Below are positions 1 to 5,259 of a DNA stretch of 5,259 nucleotides, in pieces. Source of the DNA: Candidatus Adiutrix sp. (GTDB lineage Bacteria > Desulfobacterota > Desulfarculia > Adiutricales > Adiutricaceae); the NCBI GenBank assembly GCA_031285975.1, contig JAITVE010000047.1, forward strand, positions 1-5,259, given 5' to 3'. Each line of letters begins with the position of its first letter. Positions within the stretch are counted from its first letter, which is position 1. The notes below the pieces were generated by a model that did not search any database, was not told where the DNA came from, and was given only the letters and a program-made list of their open reading frames with translations. The translations under genes were made by a program, and so were the position numbers.

Positions 1-1550
1 ACACCATGTTCGCCTGCTCGCAGGACAACCAGGAGCAGGTGGTCAAGCTCATCAAAGACCTGCGCTTAAACCGCATTGTGATTTCGGCCTGCTCCCCCAG
101 AACCCACGAGCCGCTTTTCCAGGAAACCCTGGCCGCAGCCGGCCTGAACAAATACCTGTTCGAAATGGCCAACATCCGCAACCACGATTCCTGGGTGCAC
201 GCGGGTGACCCGGCGGAAGCCACCCGCAAGGCTATGGACATGACCGAAATGGCCGTGGCCAAGGCCGTGCTCCTCCAGCCGCTGACGGAAAACGTCATTG
301 ACGTTGACCCCACCGCCCTGGTTATCGGCGGCGGCGTGGCCGGTTTGAACGCCGCGCTGACCTTGTCCGACCAGGGCTTCAAGTCCGTGGTGGTGGAAAA
401 GTCCGACCGTTTGGGCGGCGTCGCCAACCGCATCCTGGCCACGGCCAAAGATGAAAACGTGGGCGACTACCTGGCCAAGCTCCAGGAAAAAGTGGCGGCG
501 GACGAAAAAATCACCGTGGCCCTGAACGCGGAAGTCGGCCAAGTGGAAGGCTTTGTCGGCAACTTCGAGACCACCCTGACCAACGGCCAGGCCGTCAAGC
601 ACGGGGTGACCATTATCGCCACCGGCGCTCAGGAGTCCAAGCCCACCGAATACCTCTACGGGCAGAACCCCAAGGTCGTCACCCACCTGGAACTGGATGA
701 AAAGATGAAAGCCAAGGACGAAGCCGTGGACGCGGCCAACACCTTCGTTTTTGTCCAGTGCGTCGGCTCCCGCGAGCCGGAGCGCATGTACTGCTCCAAG
801 GTCTGCTGCACCCACACCGTGCACTCGGCGGTGCACCTGAAGAAGAAGAACCCCGAGGCCCGCATTTTCGTCCTCTACCGCGATATGCGCACCTACGCCC
901 AGAAAGAGGACATTTATAAGGAAGCCCGTGACCTGGGTGTGATCTTCATCCGCTATGACCTGGATTCCAAGCCCAAGGTCAGCGCGGCGGGCGATGTGCT
1001 GAACGTGGAAGTCCACGACCCGGTTTCCGGCCGCAACCTCTTGATTAACCCCGACTTCCTGGTGCTGGCCGCAGCCATCGTCTCGGGCCGGGAAAACGCC
1101 CTGGCCATGAAATACAAGGTGCCCCTGGACGAGGACGGCTGGTTCTTCGAGGCCCACCAGAAGCTCCGTCCTGTGGACTTCGCCACCGACGGCATGTTCA
1201 TGGCCGGCATCTGCCACTATCCCAAGCCCATGGACGAAGTGGTGGCCCAGGCCCAGGCGGCGGCGGCCCGCGCCGTGACCGTGCTGACCCAGCCCAAGAT
1301 GACCGTGGGCGGCATCGTGGCCGAAATTAACCCGGCCAAGTGCTCGGCCTGCGGCGTGTGCGTGGCCGTCTGCCCCTTCTCGGCCGTCAAGCTGGAAGCG
1401 GACGAGAAGACCGGCGTGGTCAAGGCCAAGGTCAACGAGGCCATGTGCAAGGGCTGCGGCACCTGCGCTTCCTCCTGCCGCTCGGATGCCCCCATCCTGC
1501 GCGGTTTCACCAACGCTGGCCTCTTCGCTCAGATTGCGGCGGCATTGTAA
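1..1550 (+). CDS. hdrA: HdrA-like flavoprotein, heterodisulfide reductase subunit A (5' truncated by window edge)
   Basis: FAD and Fe-S subunit of a soluble cytoplasmic heterodisulfide-reductase-like complex; in the family it is the electron hub and proposed bifurcation site. Residues are counted from the Met at base 6. That Met is probably internal: it sits just before the conserved Cys-Ser of the N-terminal Fe-S domain, so about 45 residues are missing. Visible are Cys4 and Cys29 (ACSPRTHEP motif) of that domain, the FAD-binding GGGVAG at 108-113, and Cys252/263/267/268 (CVGSRE...YCSKVCC), the HdrA cluster signature. A C-terminal two-cluster ferredoxin domain has Cys446/449/452/456 and Cys481/484/487/491, followed by the typical RGFT segment. 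The ferredoxin domain that methanogen HdrA carries after its VGNF motif is absent; here VGNF (about 190) runs straight into the flavin fold. The TAA stop lies 26 bases before flxD. The family assignment is very secure; the exact electron acceptor is inferred. Confidence 0.95.
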   Translation, partial: TMFACSQDNQEQVVKLIKDLRLNRIVISACSPRTHEPLFQETLAAAGLNKYLFEMANIRNHDSWVHAGDPAEATRKAMDMTEMAVAKAVLLQPLTENVIDVDPTALVIGGGVAGLNAALTLSDQGFKSVVVEKSDRLGGVANRILATAKDENVGDYLAKLQEKVAADEKITVALNAEVGQVEGFVGNFETTLTNGQAVKHGVTIIATGAQESKPTEYLYGQNPKVVTHLELDEKMKAKDEAVDAANTFVFVQCVGSREPERMYCSKVCCTHTVHSAVHLKKKNPEARIFVLYRDMRTYAQKEDIYKEARDLGVIFIRYDLDSKPKVSAAGDVLNVEVHDPVSGRNLLINPDFLVLAAAIVSGRENALAMKYKVPLDEDGWFFEAHQKLRPVDFATDGMFMAGICHYPKPMDEVVAQAQAAAARAVTVLTQPKMTVGGIVAEINPAKCSACGVCVAVCPFSAVKLEADEKTGVVKAKVNEAMCKGCGTCASSCRSDAPILRGFTNAGLFAQIAAAL

Positions 1551-1576
1551 GGTATAACGGAAACGAGGAAAATATC

Positions 1577-2023
1577 ATGAGCGAATTTGAACCGAAAATC
1601 GTGGCTTTCTTCTGCAACTGGTGTACCTACGGGGCCGCCGACCTGGCTGGCGTCAGCCGCCTGGAGTATCCCCCCAACTTTCGCGTGGTGCGCCTCCCTT
1701 GCACGGGCCGCCTGAACCCCAAATATATCCTGGAAGCCTTCAAGCGCGGGGCCGACGGGGTCTGGGTCAGCGGCTGCCACCCCGGCGACTGCCACTACAT
1801 CGCCGGGAACTATCACGCCCGCCGCAAATTCATGCTGCTGCACCACATGATTGAGGCCGTCGGCGTGGAGCCGGGCCGCCTGCACTTTTCATGGATTTCC
1901 TCGGCCGAGGCCACGAAATTCCAGGAAGTGGCCAAAGAAGTGGTGGAAAAAGTCCGCGCCTGCGGGCCCAATGTCAACTTCCGCAAAGCGGAGCTCAATC
2001 TCGGCCTGCCGGAGGTGGCCTGA
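1577..2023 (+). CDS. flxD: FlxD, MvhD-like [2Fe-2S] electron-transfer protein
   Basis: This 148-residue protein belongs to the MvhD/hydrogenase delta-subunit family, small Fe-S proteins that hand electrons from a partner dehydrogenase to HdrA. The sequence shows the family landmarks: CNWCTYGAADLAG near the start (Cys13, Cys16), Cys42 in the LPCTGR segment, and Cys67 and Cys72 in GCHPGDCHY. Length is normal for a stand-alone MvhD (about 140). The ATG at 1577 is chosen because a GAGGAA Shine-Dalgarno (1565-1570) lies 6 bases upstream and the N-terminus MSEFEPKI matches the family. An open frame extends further upstream, but it overlaps hdrA and has no family similarity. The C-terminus carries the Shine-Dalgarno of flxC, and only one base separates the TGA from the next ATG, so translation is probably coupled. 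Its place directly after hdrA fits a bridge between the Flx module and HdrA. Confidence 0.95.
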   Translation: MSEFEPKIVAFFCNWCTYGAADLAGVSRLEYPPNFRVVRLPCTGRLNPKYILEAFKRGADGVWVSGCHPGDCHYIAGNYHARRKFMLLHHMIEAVGVEPGRLHFSWISSAEATKFQEVAKEVVEKVRACGPNVNFRKAELNLGLPEVA

Positions 2024-2024
2024 A

Positions 2025-2978
2025 ATGTCTCTGCCTGAAATAAACACCAAGATACAGGAGACGGCCAAACGCCTCTTGAAGGAAGGCAAAGCCGAGGTGG
2101 TCATCGGCTACCGCCAGGGCACCGCGCCCATGACCGTGGCCCCGCACTTCGCCCGCACCGAGGACGACTGCAACCAGCTTGTCTGGAGCAATTTCGCTAA
2201 AATCAACCTCGCCACCTACCTGCCCAAATTTCCCGGCAAGGTGGCCCTCATCGCCAAGGGCTGCGATGCCCGCAGCGCCGTGGGCCAGGTGGTGGAAAGC
2301 CAGATCGCCCGCGAGAACCTCTACATCGTTGGCGTGGCCTGCAACGGCATGGTGGACGTGGAGCTGATTCAGGCCAAAGAGCCCCGGCCCGTTTTCACCG
2401 CCGAGGAAGACATGGCCACCATCAAACTCAGCGGCGAGGGCTGGAGCACCAGCCTCACCAAAGACGACGTGCTGCGGCGCGCCTGTAAAACCTGCGTCTG
2501 CCGCACCCCCAAAGATATTGCCGACGAACTGATCGGCGCGGAAACCCCGGCCCTCTCGCCGGACGACTACGCCGACCTCAAAGCCTTGGCCGCCAAGTCG
2601 CCCGAGGAAAAGATGGCCTATTTCAAGGGGCTGGTAAAAGACTGCCTGCGGTGCTATGCCTGCCGCAACGCCTGTCCCCTCTGCTACTGCCCGGTCTGCT
2701 TTGTGGACGAAACCCGGCCCCAGTGGCTCGGCAAATCCCAGGACGAAATGGACACCTTCACCTTCCACATCCTGCGGGCCTTCCACTGCTCCGGCCGCTG
2801 CACCTCCTGCGGCAGCTGTGAAGCGGTCTGCCCCATGGACATCAAGCTGCGGGAATTCAACCGCATCCTGGAAGAAGAAGTGCAGCGCGACTGGCAGTAT
2901 GTCCCCGGCCTGAATTGGGAACAGAAACCGCCTTTAACCACCTACCGGCCCGACGACGAAGCCGAATTCATTAAGTAG
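2025..2978 (+). CDS. flxC: FlxC, multi-cluster [4Fe-4S] electron-transfer protein
   Basis: This 317-residue cytoplasmic Fe-S protein is predicted to carry electrons within the Flx module. The N-terminal half resembles FrhB/FdhB-type proteins, with KGCDARS near residue 87 and a following IVGVACNGMVD segment. A short cysteine knot CKTCVC (154, 157, 159) comes next. The C-terminal half is a dicluster ferredoxin: Cys207/210/213/217 followed by extra Cys220, 222 and 225 (ACPLCYCPVC), then Cys259/262/265/269 (RCTSCGSCEAVCP) preceded by Cys255. There is no signal peptide or membrane segment. The ATG at 2025 has GGAGG at 2011-2015, inside flxD, with a 9-base gap; the frame continues upstream only as an antiparallel-biased extension over flxD. 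The name follows the D. vulgaris gene order (D, C, B, A); the split between FlxB and FlxC rests on that order. No catalytic site is recognised, so a pure electron-transfer role is inferred. Confidence 0.9.
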   Translation: MSLPEINTKIQETAKRLLKEGKAEVVIGYRQGTAPMTVAPHFARTEDDCNQLVWSNFAKINLATYLPKFPGKVALIAKGCDARSAVGQVVESQIARENLYIVGVACNGMVDVELIQAKEPRPVFTAEEDMATIKLSGEGWSTSLTKDDVLRRACKTCVCRTPKDIADELIGAETPALSPDDYADLKALAAKSPEEKMAYFKGLVKDCLRCYACRNACPLCYCPVCFVDETRPQWLGKSQDEMDTFTFHILRAFHCSGRCTSCGSCEAVCPMDIKLREFNRILEEEVQRDWQYVPGLNWEQKPPLTTYRPDDEAEFIK

Positions 2979-2992
2979 AAAGGGCGCGGATA

Positions 2993-4027
2993 ATGGCTGA
3001 ATATATCGTCAAAGAAAACGCGCTGCGGAATTTTTTCCAGGCCTTGACCGAGGGCGGGCAGAGAACTCTGCTGGCCCCGGCCAAAGTCGGCGACAAACTG
3101 CAAATGGTTGAGTGCGAGGCGGACAAAATCACCCTTGATTTCGCCAACACCCACCAGTCGCCCAAAAGCGCCTTCTTCCCCCAGACGCAAAAGCTCATGG
3201 CCTTCCACAAGGATACCAGCAAGAGCGACCCCTTCGTCTACAAACCCCTGGGCCTGGACAACATGAAACCCACCGTGCTTTTCGGCATCCGCCCCTGCGA
3301 CGCCAAGGGCCTGGTGGTGGCCGACAAGGTGTTTCAGAATAACCGCTTTACCGATCCCTATTGGAAGACCGCCTACGAGTCCTCCATTAAAATCGGCCTG
3401 GCCTGCACCGCCCCCGGCCCCAACTGCTTCTGCACCGGCGTGGGCGGCTCGCCCTTCAGCGAAACGGGTTTGGACGCGCTGGCCTACGTCAAAGACGGCG
3501 GCCTGGCCATTAAAGCCATCACCGCCGATGCTGAGGAATTCCTCAAAGGCTTGAGCGGCGTGGAAGCGGCGGAAGTGGCCGGGGAAATGGCCGAACTGAA
3601 AAAAGCCGTTGAGGCCAAAATGCCCGGCCCCATTGACATGGCCAAAGTCGCTTCCGGCGAGATTCTGGACATTTTCAACCAGCCCCACTGGAAGGACACC
3701 GCCGACCGCTGCCTCAACTGCGGCACCTGCACCTTTGTCTGCCCCACCTGCCACTGCTTTGACATTCAGGACGAGCAGAATGAAAAGGGCGGGGTGCGGA
3801 TGCGCAACTGGGACACCTGCATGAGCTGGATTTACACCGTGCACGGCACCGGCCACAACCCCCGGCCCACCAAAACCGAGCGGATGCGCCAGCGCTTCAT
3901 GCACAAGCTGAAATACATCCCCATGAAGCAGGACGGCGACTGCGGCTGCATCGGCTGCGGCCGTTGCGTCACCTTATGTCCGGTTAATATTGACATCCGC
4001 GAAGTCGCAAAGCAGATGAATGGGTAA
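2993..4027 (+). CDS. flxB: FlxB, AsrA-like [4Fe-4S] dicluster protein
   Basis: This 344-residue protein resembles the AsrA (anaerobic sulfite reductase A)/sulfhydrogenase beta-subunit family, which partners with an FAD/NAD-binding AsrB-type subunit; here that partner is FlxA, the next gene. Features in order: a GIRPCDAKGL motif with Cys102, a second cysteine group at 138, 145 and 147 (ACTAPGPNCFC), then the ferredoxin part with Cys240/243/246/250 (CLNCGTCTFVCP), extra Cys253 and 255, Cys276 in DTCMSWI, and a second cluster motif Cys319/322/325/329 preceded by Cys317. It probably conducts electrons from FlxA towards FlxC and FlxD. The ATG at 2993 lies 14 bases after flxC, with a modest GAAAGGG Shine-Dalgarno. 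It is predicted soluble. Naming B versus C follows operon order; membership in the AsrA-like family is more certain than the individual letter. Confidence 0.9.
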   Translation: MAEYIVKENALRNFFQALTEGGQRTLLAPAKVGDKLQMVECEADKITLDFANTHQSPKSAFFPQTQKLMAFHKDTSKSDPFVYKPLGLDNMKPTVLFGIRPCDAKGLVVADKVFQNNRFTDPYWKTAYESSIKIGLACTAPGPNCFCTGVGGSPFSETGLDALAYVKDGGLAIKAITADAEEFLKGLSGVEAAEVAGEMAELKKAVEAKMPGPIDMAKVASGEILDIFNQPHWKDTADRCLNCGTCTFVCPTCHCFDIQDEQNEKGGVRMRNWDTCMSWIYTVHGTGHNPRPTKTERMRQRFMHKLKYIPMKQDGDCGCIGCGRCVTLCPVNIDIREVAKQMNG

Positions 4028-4032
4028 GGAGG
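4026..4032 (+). promoter_or_regulatory. Shine-Dalgarno of flxA (decides start)
   Basis: A perfect AAGGAGG begins inside the flxB stop codon and lies 11 bases before ATG 4044. It is downstream of the alternative ATG at 4020 and so cannot serve it, which supports 4044 as the flxA start. Overlap with the flxB stop suggests terminating ribosomes help initiate flxA. Confidence 0.8.
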
Positions 4033-4043
4033 ATCGGAACATC

Positions 4044-4883
4044 ATGCACAATCCCTATTTGCCGTATCCGGTGCGTATTTCCGATCTGCGGATCGAAACC
4101 GAAGACAAGAATCTGCGTACCTTTAAATTCGAGTTCCTGAACCCCGGTGACGAAGAAAAATTCGCCTACCTGCCCGGCCAGTTCGCCGAACTGTCGGTGC
4201 CCGGCCAGGGGGAAATCCCCATTGGCATCGCCTCTTCGCCCACGGAAAAAGGCTATGTGATGTTCACCGTCAACCGGGTGGGCCAGGTCTCCAGCTACAT
4301 GCACAACATGAAGGTCGGGGACGTGATGGGCATCCGGGGGCCGCTGGGCCACCCCTATCCGCTGGAGAAGCTGGAGGGCAAGAACATCCTGATTATCGCG
4401 GGCGGCTTCGCGGTGACCACCCTCCGCTCCACCATCGTCTGGATGCTCCAGCCGGAAAACCGCTCCAAGTACGGCAACATTGACTTCGTCTACGGGGCCA
4501 GAATGCCGGGCCTCCTCTGCTTCAAAGACGACTGGACGGAATGGCAGAAGCGCAGCGACATCAACGTCCACGTCACCATCGACCGCGAAGCTCCGGGCTG
4601 GACGGGCAAAGTGGGCTTCGTCCCCACCGTCACCAAGGAAGTCTGCCCGCCCCCGGCCAACACGGCGGCCATCATCTGCGGCCCGCCGGTCATGATTAAG
4701 TTCACCCAGCCCGTGCTGGAAGAGGCCGGGTACTCGCATGACGACATCATCATGAGCCTGGAAAACCGCATGAAGTGCGGCCTGGGCATCTGCGGCCGCT
4801 GCAACGTGGGCCCGGAATACGTCTGCAAAGACGGCCCGGTCTTCACCCTCACCCAGCTCAACCAACTGCCCAAAGAGTATTGA
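4044..4883 (+). CDS. flxA: FlxA, FAD/NAD(P)-binding reductase with C-terminal [2Fe-2S] (AsrB/PyrK-like)
   Basis: The 279-residue flavin subunit is the expected NADH entry point of the complex and belongs to the ferredoxin-NADP reductase superfamily (AsrB, PyrK). An N-terminal beta-barrel carries the FAD-binding segment IASSP (about 62-66), which replaces the usual RxYS and lacks its arginine, as in related subunits. The Rossmann half has AGGFAVTTLRS (119-129) and CGPPVM (212-217), the nucleotide-binding signatures. The C-terminus holds Cys245/250/253/261, the Cx4Cx2Cx7C [2Fe-2S] motif of PyrK-type proteins. Two starts are possible. ATG 4044 is preferred: AAGGAGG at 4026-4032 precedes it and the resulting MHNPYLPYP N-terminus fits the family. 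ATG 4020 would overlap flxB by 8 bases and add an unconserved MGKEDRNI. NADH rather than NADPH as donor comes from the characterised homologue, not from the sequence. Confidence 0.93.
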   Translation: MHNPYLPYPVRISDLRIETEDKNLRTFKFEFLNPGDEEKFAYLPGQFAELSVPGQGEIPIGIASSPTEKGYVMFTVNRVGQVSSYMHNMKVGDVMGIRGPLGHPYPLEKLEGKNILIIAGGFAVTTLRSTIVWMLQPENRSKYGNIDFVYGARMPGLLCFKDDWTEWQKRSDINVHVTIDREAPGWTGKVGFVPTVTKEVCPPPANTAAIICGPPVMIKFTQPVLEEAGYSHDDIIMSLENRMKCGLGICGRCNVGPEYVCKDGPVFTLTQLNQLPKEY

Positions 4884-4954
4884 GCCCCGAAGGGGCCTTA
4901 CTCCGGCGAGGGCGCGTTGAAGCGCAAACGCTCTGGCCGAGTCTCGGCTCAATA
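4878..4954 (+). repeat. 9-bp inverted repeat enclosing a structured 3' untranslated stretch
   Basis: TATTGAGCC at 4878-4886 (spanning the last flxA codon, its TGA stop and three further bases) is exactly complementary to GGCTCAATA at 4946-4954. Between the arms lie smaller hairpins: GCCCC-GAA-GGGGC (4884-4896, competing with the long stem for three bases), AGCG-CAAA-CGCT (4921-4932) and GCCGA-GTC-TCGGC (4936-4948, overlapping the right arm). The RNA could fold as a multi-branched structure or switch between alternatives. No U-run follows, so this is not a classic terminator. It may be an RNA-stability element or chance in GC-rich DNA. Confidence 0.4.
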
Positions 4955-4982
4955 ACCTTCCCGCCATTGGTGAGGTTCTCGC

Positions 4983-5018
4983 AAAAAGCCCGTTGGCGGT
5001 AGCGCCGACGGGCTTTTT
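4983..5018 (+). terminator. Intrinsic terminator ending the hdr-flx operon
   Basis: A 16-bp uninterrupted stem (one G-U wobble) closes a GTAG tetraloop at 4999-5002: AAAAAGCCCGTTGGCG pairs with CGCCGACGGGCTTTTT. The run of five T residues on the 3' arm gives the U-tract on the plus strand, and the five A residues on the 5' arm would give one on the minus strand, so it could act in both directions. It lies 99 bases after the flxA stop and separates the operon from the next gene. Confidence 0.93.
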
Positions 5019-5019
5019 G

Positions 5020-5028
5020 TGCTAAAAT
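5020..5028 (+). promoter_or_regulatory. Candidate extended -10 promoter for the gene at 5056
   Basis: TGCTAAAAT fits the extended -10 pattern TGnTATAAT with one mismatch and starts two bases after the terminator. No good -35 hexamer exists 17 bases upstream, where the sequence lies inside the terminator stem; extended -10 promoters can work without one. Transcription would begin near 5035, giving a leader of about 20 bases. The motif is short, so support is moderate. Confidence 0.4.
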
Positions 5029-5042
5029 CGTGAAAATTTTGT

Positions 5043-5049
5043 AAGGAGG
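5043..5049 (+). promoter_or_regulatory. Strong Shine-Dalgarno before the gene at 5056
   Basis: AAGGAGG lies 6 bases before ATG 5056, an optimal sequence and spacing. It is the main evidence that the short open frame running off the window is a real gene start. Confidence 0.8.
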
Positions 5050-5055
5050 CTGTTC

Positions 5056-5259
5056 ATGGCAGCCAAAGGCAAAGCCGGTCTTGTGACAGCCGAGCGGGGC
5101 GGTTACCGGCTCCAGTGGAAGGACGACGGCACTGATTACCCGCAGCTGTTGGAAGATTTCAAGGCCGGCCGGCTCAAGGCCGAGCAAATGCCCAATACGT
5201 ATCATGACCAGCGGCAGGTGTACCGGGTTGAGGCCGAGGGTCGCCGCTATATCATCAAG
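5056..5259 (+). CDS. N-terminal fragment of an uncharacterised protein, possibly LPS-core kinase-like (3' truncated by window edge)
   Basis: The frame is open from ATG 5056 to the window end (68 codons), with an excellent Shine-Dalgarno and its own promoter candidate behind the operon terminator. Visible protein: a lysine-rich start, a segment GGYRLQWKDD, an acidic/basic helix-like stretch (YPQLLEDFKAGRLKAEQ), and a final VYRVEAEGRRYIIK. The ending resembles the first glycine-loop-free beta-strands of WaaY/RfaY-type lipopolysaccharide heptose kinases, where a V/YRV-x-x-x-GRRYVVK-like segment supplies the ATP-binding lysine (here Lys68). There is no signal peptide or membrane segment. The catalytic HxD and DFG-like motifs, if present, would lie outside the window, so the kinase idea is tentative. 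It is unrelated in function to the Flx-Hdr operon and is probably a separate transcription unit. Confidence 0.75.
   Translation, partial: MAAKGKAGLVTAERGGYRLQWKDDGTDYPQLLEDFKAGRLKAEQMPNTYHDQRQVYRVEAEGRRYIIK

Noticed and set aside
66..1217. A 383-codon open frame on the minus strand opposite hdrA
   Set aside because: It is the mirror of a GC-rich gene with strong third-position bias; its composition is rich in His, Val and Gly with no recognisable domain, while the plus strand encodes an unmistakable HdrA.
1553..1558. TATAAC, a -10-like hexamer between hdrA and flxD
   Set aside because: No -35-like hexamer at 16-18 bases upstream, and it lies in a 26-base gap inside an operon.
1340..1576. 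Upstream extension of the flxD frame into hdrA
   Set aside because: The extension overlaps the hdrA ferredoxin domain and encodes Arg/Leu-rich nonsense; family similarity begins at the ATG at 1577 behind a Shine-Dalgarno.
1995..2786. Long minus-strand open frame opposite flxC
   Set aside because: Same codon-bias shadow; no Shine-Dalgarno-supported start and no domain.
2942..3904. Long minus-strand open frame opposite flxB
   Set aside because: Shadow frame with low-complexity Gly/Ala/Val/His composition; flxB on the plus strand has clear cluster motifs.
4884..4896. GCCCC-GAA-GGGGC hairpin as the operon terminator
   Set aside because: The stem is only 5 bp and no U-run follows; the hairpin at 4983-5018 is far stronger.
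3984..4967. Long minus-strand open frame opposite flxA and the intergenic stretch
   Set aside because: Shadow frame; the plus strand carries FAD, NAD and [2Fe-2S] motifs of FlxA.

Overview
The window looks like a chromosomal segment of a strictly anaerobic, moderately GC-rich bacterium, most likely a sulfate reducer of the Desulfovibrio group. This rests on gene content and order (hdrA followed by flxD, flxC, flxB, flxA), on cysteine-rich Fe-S proteins of the type described in Desulfovibrio, and on strongly GC-biased third codon positions. Genus is inferred from remembered families, not from a database search.

Positions 1-4883 hold five tightly packed plus-strand genes, clearly one operon: the 3' part of hdrA (heterodisulfide-reductase-like flavoprotein, 5' end outside the window), flxD (MvhD-like [2Fe-2S] protein), flxC and flxB (two multi-cluster [4Fe-4S] proteins) and flxA (FAD/NAD-binding reductase with a C-terminal [2Fe-2S] site). 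Gaps are 26, 1, 14 and 16 bases. The set matches the FlxABCD-HdrABC complex, a soluble NADH dehydrogenase/heterodisulfide reductase known from Desulfovibrio vulgaris and linked there to ethanol metabolism. hdrB and hdrC are expected just upstream.

In the working model, FlxA takes a hydride from NADH onto FAD. Electrons then pass through the Fe-S centres of FlxA, FlxB and FlxC and through FlxD to the HdrA flavin. HdrA would split them between a low-potential acceptor (ferredoxin) and a disulfide reduced by HdrB/C. Bifurcation is inference; the modules are visible in the sequence.

Positions 4884-5055 are intergenic. They hold a structured 3' untranslated stretch with a 9-bp inverted repeat that includes the flxA stop codon, then a 16-bp perfect-stem intrinsic terminator, an extended -10 promoter candidate and a strong Shine-Dalgarno. 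A new gene starts at 5056 and runs off the window; its 68 visible residues weakly resemble the N-terminus of lipopolysaccharide-core kinases.

No mobile element, CRISPR array, rRNA or tRNA was seen. The operon is a known system. The most notable points are that this HdrA lacks the inserted ferredoxin domain of methanogen HdrA, and the structured 3' end of the operon.
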